DNA from: Amycolatopsis sacchari
GTDB taxonomy: Bacteria > Actinomycetota > Actinomycetes > Mycobacteriales > Pseudonocardiaceae
DNA: 64,000 bases
Reading direction: 5' to 3'
NCBI RefSeq assembly: GCF_900114035.1
Contig: NZ_FORP01000017.1
Coordinates: forward strand, 62,001 to 126,000
The translations under genes and the position numbers were made by a program. Under the pieces are notes generated by a model. The model searched no databases. It saw only the letters and a list, made by a program, of their open reading frames with translations, and was not told where the DNA came from. This document shows, one piece after another, positions 42,607-50,220 of the stretch; the stretch's first letter is position 1; every line of letters begins with the position of its first letter.

Positions 42607-45600
42607 ATGAGCGGGCAGTCGTTCCACGTCCGGCGGCGGGCGGTGCTGCAGGCGGCGGGTGTCCTGGCGGTGGCGGCCGGGCTGCCACGGGCGGCGGCCG
42701 CGGCGGAGAGCACGAGCGCGGCGCCCGACCCGGTCGCGGAGACCTACCACCGGGTGCTGCTGCGGCACACCCGCTGGGCGGAGCAGCAGTTCGACTCGGC
42801 GCTCGGCTACTACCGCCGCACCGACTTCTCCTTCGCCGTGGTGCTCGGCAACGCCCTCCTGCTGACCCGGGGCCGGTACGACGCGTCGCTCGCGGGGGTG
42901 GACCGCGAGACGCTGCGGGCCCACACCCTGGCCACCATCCGGCACTTCGCGGCGAGCAACGTCGTGGCCGGAGGCAGCGAGTGGGGCCAGACCTTGTTCT
43001 TCGACACCACGTTCCAGTCCTACTTCGTGCTGGCCGCGCGTCTACTGTGGACTGAACTCGACGACGCGACCCGGGCCGACGTGGACCGGATCGTGCGGGG
43101 CCAGGCTGCCTACACCGCGTCGCTCGGCACCGGCAACGACCCGCGTTCGGGCAGCTGGACGCCGAACGGGCTGACCGGCGGCTACCAGGGCGACACCAAA
43201 CTGGAGGAGATGGGCGTCTACGCGCAGTCGCTCGCCCCGGCGCTGGCGTGGGCAGCGGACGACCCGGACGCCCCGCGGTGGCGCGAGCTGTTCGGCCGCT
43301 GGAGCCGCAACGAGACCGGGCTGCCCGCGTCCGACCTGGCGACGCCCACGCTGGTCGACGGCGTGCCGGTGTCGGACAACACCGCGACGAACCTCTACGA
43401 CACGTTCATCGTCGAGAACCACGGCTCGTTCGGCCCGCACTACCAGGAAGAGCTGTGGCGGACCTCGGGCCGCAACGCGATCCACTTCCTGCTCGCCGGC
43501 CGGCCGCTGCCGGAGGTCCTGACGCGGCAGCCGAACGGGGAAGCGTTGTGGCGCACCATCCTGCTGACGATGAGCGACGCCGGTGAACCCCTGATGCCGA
43601 TGGTCGACGACCGCGAGCACCTGTACGGGCGTGACGTGCTGCCTTTGGCGTTCCGGTCCCAGGTGCTCGGCGACGCCCTCGCCGCCCGTGCGGAGGCGGA
43701 GCTGGCGGCCCGGCTGGAGCCGTACCAGGACTACGCACCCGCCACGCGCATCACGAAGTTCTCGGGGGAGCCGAAGTACGAGCCGGAGGCCCGCGCGGAA
43801 CTCGCCATCAGCTACCTGCTGCACGAGTGGCGGGCGACGCAGCGCGGCGCCGTGACCGCCGTGTCGCGCGAGCGGCTGTTCGCCGACTCGGCCGGGGTGC
43901 GGGATTTCGGGGCGGGGCCAGGACTTGTCGCGCAGCAGAGCGCCGCCGCGTGGGCGGGTGCGGTGAGTAAGCCCGGGTTCACGAAGTTCGCGTGGCAGCC
44001 GGGGCACGACGACTGGCTGTTCGCGCTCGGCGGGGGCACGCCGATGTTCCTGCCCTCGACCGGCCTGGCGGTGACACGCCGCACGACGCAGGTCTACCGC
44101 GGTGTGCGTGACGGGTTCGACGGCTCGGTCACGGTGCTGTCGTTCGCCACCGGGCGCGCGGGTTTCGCGACCCTGCCGACCGGCTCGGTCGTCTACGCCA
44201 GCACGGGCCTCGGCGACGGCGAGGGGTGCGTTTCGGTGCACAACCTGACCATGCCGGGTGTGCCGGGGCTCGACGGTGACCGGACGTACACCTTCGCCGA
44301 GGGCACGGTGTCCATCCCGGCCGCGGATGCCCGGTCTCTGCCGCCGGGAGTGTCTCGTGTGGACGATCTGACGTTCCCGGTTACCGCCGTGCGGTACGTG
44401 CGGATGCTCGGCGTGACTCCGCATCCCGTCTACGGTTACTCGTTGTTCGAGGTCGAAGTCCGCAACGGCGCGGACGGTCCGGACCTCGCACTGGGCGGCA
44501 CGGCCACCGCGTCCTCGGCCGACACCGGCCGCGCTGCGTCGTACACAGTGGACGGTTCGTACAGCACGCGCTGGGCCGTGTCCCGTGCCGACCGCAGTCG
44601 GGCGGACAGCTGGCTGTCGGTCGACCTCGGGTCGGTGAAGGGCGTCGACCGGGTGCGGTTGTTCTGGGAGACGGCGGCGGGCAGCCGGTACGTGGTGCAG
44701 GGGTCCGTCGATGGCAGCTCTTGGCGGGACCTGGCGTCGTACCCGGATCCGGACGTGCGCAGCATCGGTGGCTGGCTGGCGGTCGACGACCGGGCGAGTT
44801 TCGTCGTGCGCGGCCCGAATCCGCTGACCGTGCAGGGGGACCGGATCGTGCTGTCCGACGGACCTGCCGCGCCCGTGCTGGTGGAAGGACATGTGGGCCG
44901 GGTTCGGCCCGGGCCGGCGCCGGTGGCATCGGGCGGATTGCGGGCGAGCCTGGTCGACGGCTACCTCGTGGTGTTCAACCTCGGCGACACGACGACGACT
45001 GCGACGGTCACGGTGCCGCTGAGCGGCGAGATCCCGCTGTACGAGGGCACTCAGCGGATCGGGTCGGACGGCAGCGTGCTGACGGTCACGCTCGAGGCGG
45101 GCACCGGTCGTGTCTTCGCGCCGAGGTTCCATCTGGACGGACGAGTTTCGTCGGCAACCGTCTACAACGGACAGTCGGTGGAGCTGTCCGGACCGCGGTC
45201 GTTGGTGCAGCTGACCGCCGGGACAGGGCGCGCCCGACCGGTGGCGGTGAGCCCGCGGGGAACGTCAGTGGTCTTCCCGGAAGTGCCCGCCTACCCACTC
45301 GATGACCTGGCCCTCGGCTGCGACACCTTCCCCGCACCGCCGGTACTGCCACCGGGCATGACCGACCCGGCGGCCGCGGTGGACGGCGACGCGCGGACGT
45401 CGTGGACACCGGGGCCGGGCGGGCGGATGGTGGTCGACCTCGGGAGGTCCCGCCCGCTCCGGGAGGTGGTGCTGACCTGGGCGGGCGGCAGGCTGCCCGC
45501 CGTCGCGCTCGCCGTGAGCGACGACGGCCGGACCTACACGCCCGTTCCCGTGCCAGGCCGCACCACCCGCCGTACGGTGGTCGCCGTGCGGGCCACGGGG

Positions 45601-45672
45601 CGTTACCTCGCGGTGTCCACTCCAGACTGGCGGCACGGCGACGCGCCGTTGACGTCGGTTTCGGTGCGTTAG
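42607..45672 (+). CDS. Large Tat-exported discoidin-domain protein, putative polysaccharide-active enzyme
   Basis: 1021 residues. A twin-arginine-like leader (VRRRAVLQAAGVLAVAAGLP, residues 8-27) gives export. Residues about 40-430 look all-helical (repeated aromatic and Trp helices: HTRWAEQQFDSALGYYRR, SEWGQTLFFDTTFQSYF, IVENHGSFGPHYQEELW), as in alpha/alpha-toroid lyases or hydrolases, but I cannot assign a CAZy family. About 430-620 and 740-890 are beta-rich, as in lyase C-terminal sandwiches. Two F5/8-type-C (carbohydrate-binding) domains lie at about 626-725 and 898-1021. A LacI-type operator upstream supports sugar control. Confidence 0.75.
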   Translation: MSGQSFHVRRRAVLQAAGVLAVAAGLPRAAAAAESTSAAPDPVAETYHRVLLRHTRWAEQQFDSALGYYRRTDFSFAVVLGNALLLTRGRYDASLAGVDRETLRAHTLATIRHFAASNVVAGGSEWGQTLFFDTTFQSYFVLAARLLWTELDDATRADVDRIVRGQAAYTASLGTGNDPRSGSWTPNGLTGGYQGDTKLEEMGVYAQSLAPALAWAADDPDAPRWRELFGRWSRNETGLPASDLATPTLVDGVPVSDNTATNLYDTFIVENHGSFGPHYQEELWRTSGRNAIHFLLAGRPLPEVLTRQPNGEALWRTILLTMSDAGEPLMPMVDDREHLYGRDVLPLAFRSQVLGDALAARAEAELAARLEPYQDYAPATRITKFSGEPKYEPEARAELAISYLLHEWRATQRGAVTAVSRERLFADSAGVRDFGAGPGLVAQQSAAAWAGAVSKPGFTKFAWQPGHDDWLFALGGGTPMFLPSTGLAVTRRTTQVYRGVRDGFDGSVTVLSFATGRAGFATLPTGSVVYASTGLGDGEGCVSVHNLTMPGVPGLDGDRTYTFAEGTVSIPAADARSLPPGVSRVDDLTFPVTAVRYVRMLGVTPHPVYGYSLFEVEVRNGADGPDLALGGTATASSADTGRAASYTVDGSYSTRWAVSRADRSRADSWLSVDLGSVKGVDRVRLFWETAAGSRYVVQGSVDGSSWRDLASYPDPDVRSIGGWLAVDDRASFVVRGPNPLTVQGDRIVLSDGPAAPVLVEGHVGRVRPGPAPVASGGLRASLVDGYLVVFNLGDTTTTATVTVPLSGEIPLYEGTQRIGSDGSVLTVTLEAGTGRVFAPRFHLDGRVSSATVYNGQSVELSGPRSLVQLTAGTGRARPVAVSPRGTSVVFPEVPAYPLDDLALGCDTFPAPPVLPPGMTDPAAAVDGDARTSWTPGPGGRMVVDLGRSRPLREVVLTWAGGRLPAVALAVSDDGRTYTPVPVPGRTTRRTVVAVRATGRYLAVSTPDWRHGDAPLTSVSVR

Positions 45673-46325
45673 AACAACTCCGTGCGGTAGGAGTGTTCCA
45701 GCATCGCGCTCAGCTGGGTCACGTGCTCGCCGAGGCTGTCCGCCATCTTGGCGGCGTTCTCGGCGAGCATGAGCGCCGACACGTCGCCGCCGAGCGTCAC
45801 CGCGTCCGCGAGGCCCCGCTCGTCGCCCTCCCAGAGCTTCGCCCTGATCACCGCCTTGCCGCACTGCGAGAACACCTCCCGCACCCGCACGACGGTCGCC
45901 AGCACCGCGGGTTTCCCGTCCGCGCTGAGCATTTCCAGCAGTTCCGGGTCGTCGCTGATGAACGCGTCCCCGTTGACGCGCACGCATTCGCGCAGCCCGG
46001 GCACGAAGAACACCAGCCCGACGTTCGGGTTGCGCGTGATGTTCTCGAAGGAGTCCGCGAGCTTGTTCCCCGGCCGGTCGGGGATCGCGATCGTCCACGG
46101 GTCCAGCACGCGCACCGAACCGGGCGGGTCGCCCTTCGGGCTCGTGTCGACCTGGCCCTCGTCGTCGGCGGTGGACACGCAGAAGAACGTGCTGTGCGCG
46201 ATGAACCGCGCGGCGAACTCGCCCACGCACGGTTCCTTCTTCTCCGCGATGAACGGCATCGGGTGGCCGATGATCTCGCGCACCCGCGCGATGTCGATCG
46301 CCCGGTAGTTGTCGGCCGCGATCAT
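45669..46325 (-). CDS. PPOX-class FMN-dependent flavoprotein (MSMEG_1061-like)
   Basis: 218 residues from ATG 46325. The pyridoxamine-phosphate-oxidase split barrel shows FCVSTADDEGQVDTSPKGDPPGSV, LVFFVPGLRECVRVNGDAFISDD and a C-terminal CGKAVIRAKLW. Members bind FMN or F420 and reduce or sequester small molecules. It is the last gene of the leftward set with the PDR-type reductase, 12 bp upstream. It converges with the large discoidin gene with a four-base tail overlap. Confidence 0.87.
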   Translation of the reverse strand: MIAADNYRAIDIARVREIIGHPMPFIAEKKEPCVGEFAARFIAHSTFFCVSTADDEGQVDTSPKGDPPGSVRVLDPWTIAIPDRPGNKLADSFENITRNPNVGLVFFVPGLRECVRVNGDAFISDDPELLEMLSADGKPAVLATVVRVREVFSQCGKAVIRAKLWEGDERGLADAVTLGGDVSALMLAENAAKMADSLGEHVTQLSAMLEHSYRTELF

Positions 46326-46336
46326 GGTCTTCCTCC

Positions 46337-47284
46337 TCACACGTCGAGCACGAGACGGGGGGTGCTGGCGCGGGACACGCACACGTACATGCGGTCGCCC
46401 GCCGCCCGGTCCTCTTCGGACAGGATGTCGTCGCGGTGGTCGGGAACCCCTTCCAGCACGCGGGTTTCGCAGGTGCCGCAGATCCCTTCCCGGCACGACG
46501 CGGCCACCGCGACCCCGGCGTCCTCCAGCGCGGACAGGATGCTGCGGCCCGGCGGCACGGTGACCGCGACGTCGGACTGCGCGCACACCACCTCGACGGC
46601 GGTGTCCTCGGCCGCCGGTTTCGGCCTGGCCTTGAAGCGTTCGAGGTGCAGCGTGCCCGGCCGCCAGTGCGCGGTCCGCGCCTCGACGGCGCTCAGCAGC
46701 GGTTCCGGCCCGCAGGCGTAGACCTCGGTGCCGTCCCTCGGCGTGCCGAGCCAGTCGTCGAGCGGGATCAGGCCGACCTCGTTCTCCGGGTACACGAACA
46801 CGCGGTCCTCGTAGTCCCGCAGCTCCTCCAGGAACGCCATCGACGACGCGTGCCGCCCGCCGTAGACGAGCTGCCACGGCGCGCCCCACGCCTGCGCCTG
46901 GCGCACCATCGGCAGGATCGGCGTGATCCCGATGCCGCCCGCGATGAACAGGTAGGACCGCGCCCGCGAGAACCCGAAGTTGTCGCGGGGCGGCCGGATG
47001 CGCACGGGCTGTCCCGGCCGCAGGTAGCTGTGCACGTACTCGGAACCGCCGCGGCTCGCGCGTTCCCGCAGCACGCCGATCCGGTAGGCCGAGCGGTCGT
47101 CGGGGGAGCCGCACAGCGAGTACTGCCGGGCGATCCCGGTGGGCAGCACGAGTTCGATGTGGGCGCCGGGCTGCCACGGCGGCAGGTCCTTGCCGTCGGG
47201 GTCGCTCAGCTCGACCGAGACGACGCCGGCCGCCTCCCAGCGCAGCTGGCGCACCACGGCGGGCAGTTCGGTGGTGGTGGACAT
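46337..47284 (-). CDS. PDR/VanB-type oxidoreductase (FMN/NAD reductase with C-terminal 2Fe-2S)
   Basis: 315 residues from ATG 47284, behind GAGGAG; a 12-residue longer frame is less likely. Flavin-binding RQYSLCGSP (about 63-71), NAD-binding YLFIAGGIGITPILPM (about 110-125) and a C-terminal plant-type ferredoxin domain with the cysteine cluster CREGICGTCETR and a final VCVSRA. It passes electrons from NADH to a partner oxygenase or demethylase. No oxygenase is adjacent; the neighbour is a PPOX flavoprotein. Confidence 0.9.
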   Translation of the reverse strand: MSTTTELPAVVRQLRWEAAGVVSVELSDPDGKDLPPWQPGAHIELVLPTGIARQYSLCGSPDDRSAYRIGVLRERASRGGSEYVHSYLRPGQPVRIRPPRDNFGFSRARSYLFIAGGIGITPILPMVRQAQAWGAPWQLVYGGRHASSMAFLEELRDYEDRVFVYPENEVGLIPLDDWLGTPRDGTEVYACGPEPLLSAVEARTAHWRPGTLHLERFKARPKPAAEDTAVEVVCAQSDVAVTVPPGRSILSALEDAGVAVAASCREGICGTCETRVLEGVPDHRDDILSEEDRAAGDRMYVCVSRASTPRLVLDV

Positions 47285-47313
47285 GGTGTTTCTCCTCGTG
47301 ATCGGGTGGTCGG

Positions 47314-48117
47314 TCATCCCGGTGCGGACCGGCCGAGCCGCCAGTAGCCGAAGAACGCGATGGCGGACTTGGGCACCTCACGTTCCCGGTGCAGGTACCG
47401 GCGCGCCCCGGTGGCCAGCGCGCTCTCCCCGGCGATCCACGCGTAGTCCGGCTGGGGGAAAGCGTTTGCGGTAAGCGCTTCCAGCGCGAGTTGCCCCGGC
47501 CTGGCGGTACCGTCGCGAGGCAGCCACGTGATGTCCACACCGGACGGTGCGGACACGTCGTGCACGTCGTCCTTGGCGGGGACTTCGAGCAGGACCGTCG
47601 CCGCCAGGTCCGCCGGGGCGGTCTCCAGGATCGCCAGCGCCGCGGGCACGGCGGTCTCGTCGGCGACGAGCAGCTGCCGCCGCGCGCCCTCCGGCGGGAG
47701 GTACGTCCGGCCCTCGTCGAACAGCCCGACCTCTTCGCCGGGCCGGGCCCGCAGCGGGAACGCCCCGCCCGGTCCGCCGTCGGCGTGCAGCGCGAACTCG
47801 ACGTCCAGTTCGAGCGGCTCCCGGCGGAAGGACCGCACCGTGTAGTTGCGCACCCACGGCCGGACCTCCGCCCGCATCAGCAGGGTCTGCACGATCCAGC
47901 CGTTCCCGGCGGCGGTGGGCAGGCGCAGTGCGTCCTGGCCCTCCCGACGGAAGAACAGGCGGAAGCACTGGTCGCCGCCGAGCGGTTCGAACGCCGCGAG
48001 GCCGGGGCCGCCGAGCGTCACGGTGGCGAAGTGCTCCGACGTGCGCTCGACGTGCAGGACGTGGGCCCGGACCAGGCTGCGCGTTTCCGGGGTCTGCCGC
48101 TTCGGCAGCAGGGACAT
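47314..48117 (-). CDS. Siderophore-interacting FAD-binding reductase
   Basis: 267 residues from ATG 48117. The family motif RNYTVRSF (FAD binding) is near 90-97, and the C-terminal SIP domain includes PDYAWIAGESALATGARRYLHRE. It reduces ferric siderophore in the cytoplasm with NAD(P)H to free iron. An iron-box-like palindrome lies 14 bp upstream of the start. It is transcribed toward the PDR-type reductase, 29 bp away. Confidence 0.92.
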   Translation of the reverse strand: MSLLPKRQTPETRSLVRAHVLHVERTSEHFATVTLGGPGLAAFEPLGGDQCFRLFFRREGQDALRLPTAAGNGWIVQTLLMRAEVRPWVRNYTVRSFRREPLELDVEFALHADGGPGGAFPLRARPGEEVGLFDEGRTYLPPEGARRQLLVADETAVPAALAILETAPADLAATVLLEVPAKDDVHDVSAPSGVDITWLPRDGTARPGQLALEALTANAFPQPDYAWIAGESALATGARRYLHREREVPKSAIAFFGYWRLGRSAPG

Positions 48118-48130
48118 GGCGGCCTCCCTC

Positions 48131-48144
48131 TTAGGCTTACCTAA
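48131..48144. promoter_or_regulatory. IdeR/DtxR-type iron box
   Basis: TTAGG-CTTA-CCTAA (48131-48144) is a near-match to the actinobacterial iron-box consensus TTAGGTTAGSCTAACCTAA, placed 14 bp before the siderophore-interacting protein start. Iron-bound IdeR would repress the gene. A partial copy (TTAGGCTTCCTCC, minus strand, 48790-48778) lies just upstream of the TetR gene. Confidence 0.65.
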
Positions 48145-48209
48145 TTGAAACGGTACTGTTCCGTACTCATCGGTGTCAAGGCGGGGCCCGGTGACTGCAC
48201 GACCGGTCG

Positions 48210-48776
48210 TCAGGAGACGGTGAACAGGGGCAGGACGATCTCGTCGGTGAAGCGCACGAGGTAGTCGTCGCTCAGTGCGGGTTCGTTCGGCAGGAGCTGG
48301 CTGGTGAACAGGCCTTCGCAGACGCGGTGCAGCCAGCCGAGGTCGATGCCGGGGCGCATCCCCTCGCGGCCGCGCCAGCGCTCGATGAGCGTCAGCCACA
48401 CGGCGTCGTGCGGTTCGGCGACCTGGCGCTGCAGCTCGCGTTCCAGCGCGGGCTCGCGGCGCGAGGCGTAGATGAGGAACTGGACGACGGCGCGGTTTTC
48501 GGCGAGCCAGCGGGCGCTGTTCCGGAGCGCGGCGAGCACGTCCTCGCGGAAGCTGCCCTCGTCGGGCACGCGGAACGCGTCGCGGCCCAGGCGCTGGACG
48601 GCCGCGATGAAGAGCTCGTCCTTGCTCGGCCAGCGCCGGTAGAGGGTGGCCTTCGAAGCACCGGCCCGCGCGGCGACGGCGTCGATCGTGACGCGGTCGA
48701 GGCCCTGTTCCATCATCAACTCGAACGCGACGGCGAGGATCTCGTCTTCTCGTTCCCGGGTCAGGCGGGGCGGCAT
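48210..48776 (-). CDS. TetR-family regulator
   Basis: 188 residues. HTH at about 10-56 (ILAVAFELMMEQGLDRVTIDAVAARAGASKATLYRRWPSKDELF), followed by a TetR_C_11-like helical domain. It is encoded upstream of, and on the same strand as, the siderophore-interacting protein gene, 92 bp away. A partial iron box overlaps its upstream region. It has no clear ribosome site. Its target is uncertain. Confidence 0.9.
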   Translation of the reverse strand: MPPRLTREREDEILAVAFELMMEQGLDRVTIDAVAARAGASKATLYRRWPSKDELFIAAVQRLGRDAFRVPDEGSFREDVLAALRNSARWLAENRAVVQFLIYASRREPALERELQRQVAEPHDAVWLTLIERWRGREGMRPGIDLGWLHRVCEGLFTSQLLPNEPALSDDYLVRFTDEIVLPLFTVS

Positions 48777-48824
48777 TGGAGGAAGCCTAACAACGCGGGT
48801 GCTGGGCGCGGTCGGCCGGGACCG

Positions 48825-48859
48825 GGCGGGGGCTCACGACGGTGTCGCTCGCCCCCGCC
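48825..48859. terminator. Hairpin after the GH1 gene
   Basis: GGCGGGGGC (48825-48833) and GCCCCCGCC (48851-48859) form a 9-bp stem with a 17-nt loop, directly after (leftward of) the GH1 stop at 48868. Plausible terminator for the GH2-GH1 operon. Confidence 0.5.
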
Positions 48860-48867
48860 GAAAGGGC

Positions 48868-50220
48868 TCAGTCCGGCAAAGCGTTGCGCCGCACGACGTC
48901 GGCGTACCAGCGGGCGCTCGCCTTGGCCGTGCGCCGCTGCGTCGGGTAGTCCACGTAGTACAGCCCGAACCGGCGGGCGTAGCCCTCCGCCCACTCGAAG
49001 TTGTCCATCAGCGACCAGCAGAAGTAGCCCGCCACGTCGACCCCCTCGTCGATGGCGTCACGCAGCGCCGACAGGTGCCCGGCCAGGAACTCGACCCGCT
49101 CCTCGTCGTCGATGCCGCCCTCCGGGTCGGCGTAGTCGTCGAACGCCGCGCCGTTCTCGGTGATCAGGATCGGCGGCAGGCGCGGGTAGTCGTCCCGCAG
49201 CCGGACCAGCAGCTCGCGCAGCCCGTCCGGTTCGATGGTCCAGCCCATCTGCGTGCGCGGCAGCCCCTCGGGGTGCACCTGGTGCGCGTCGAGCGCCGGG
49301 CGCAGCGGGTGCCGCAGCCCGGCCCGTTCCCCGGCGGCGATGTGCGTGCGCGTGTAGTAGTTGACGCCGAGGAAGTCCAGCGGCGCGGAGATCGCCTCCA
49401 GGTCACCGTCGGCGACCACGTCCTCGAAGCCGTACCACGACACCATGTCCTCCGGGTACCGCCCGGTCAGCACGGGGTCGAGGAACCACCGGTTCTGGCA
49501 GCCGTCCATCCGGCGCGCGGCCGCCACGTCCGCCTCGTCGTCGCTGACCGCGCGGATGGGGGAGAGGTTCAGCGTGATGCCGACCTGCCCGCCGGCTCCG
49601 CGCAGCACCGGCACCGCCGCGGCGTGCGCGCACAGCAGGTGGTGCGCGGCGAGCAGCGCCGACCGGCCGTCGGTGAGACCGGGCGCGTGCCGCCCGCTGC
49701 CGTAGCCCACGAACGACGAAACCCACGGCTCGTTCAACGTGATCCACCTCGGCACGCGGTCGCCGAGCGCCTCCGCCACCACCTCGGCGTAGCGGGTGAA
49801 CGCGTCGATCGTCACGCGCTCGGCCCAGCCGCCCTTGTCCTGCAGCGCCTGCGGCAGGTCCCAGTGGTACAGCGTGACCGCGGGCTCGATGCCGCGCTCC
49901 AGCAGGTCGTCGACGAGCCTGCGGTAGTGGTCGAGGCCCGCCTGGTTCACCGCGCCCGTGCCGTCCGGCACGATCCGCGGCCACGCCAGCGAGAACCGGT
50001 ACGAAGTCACGCCCAGCTCGGACAGTAGCCCGAAGTCCTCCTGCCAGCGCCGGTAGTGGTCGCACGCGATCGCGCCCGTGTCCCCGTGGCGCACCGCACC
50101 CGGCGTCGCGCTGAAGGTGTCCCAAATGGACGGTGCACGGCCGTCCACGTCCACCGAGCCCTCGATCTGGTAGGAGGCGGTGGCGACCCCCCAGCGGAAT
50201 CCTTCCGGCATGGCACGCAT
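48868..50220 (-). CDS. GH1 beta-glucosidase/beta-mannosidase
   Basis: 450 residues, TGATG overlap with the GH2 gene. Catalytic motifs are TLNEPW (acid/base Glu about 163) and ITENGAA (nucleophile about 351); the N-terminal FRWGVATASYQIEG and C-terminal WSLMDNFEWAEGY are standard GH1. It has no signal peptide, so it acts on imported di- or oligosaccharides. With the GH2 partner and a LacI-controlled importer, it probably cleaves beta-1,4-linked mannose or glucose disaccharides. Confidence 0.95.
   Translation of the reverse strand: MRAMPEGFRWGVATASYQIEGSVDVDGRAPSIWDTFSATPGAVRHGDTGAIACDHYRRWQEDFGLLSELGVTSYRFSLAWPRIVPDGTGAVNQAGLDHYRRLVDDLLERGIEPAVTLYHWDLPQALQDKGGWAERVTIDAFTRYAEVVAEALGDRVPRWITLNEPWVSSFVGYGSGRHAPGLTDGRSALLAAHHLLCAHAAAVPVLRGAGGQVGITLNLSPIRAVSDDEADVAAARRMDGCQNRWFLDPVLTGRYPEDMVSWYGFEDVVADGDLEAISAPLDFLGVNYYTRTHIAAGERAGLRHPLRPALDAHQVHPEGLPRTQMGWTIEPDGLRELLVRLRDDYPRLPPILITENGAAFDDYADPEGGIDDEERVEFLAGHLSALRDAIDEGVDVAGYFCWSLMDNFEWAEGYARRFGLYYVDYPTQRRTAKASARWYADVVRRNALPD

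Noticed and set aside
47457-47482. Two adjacent LacI-operator-like words (GGAAAGCGTTTGC and GGTAAGCGCTTCC) inside the siderophore-interacting protein gene, with rarer codons (CTT, GCA, GCT).
   Set aside because: Similar AAGCGCTT or GAAAGCGTTTGCG words occur inside other genes here (for example 59253-59265), so chance is likely; no promoter or sugar gene is near.
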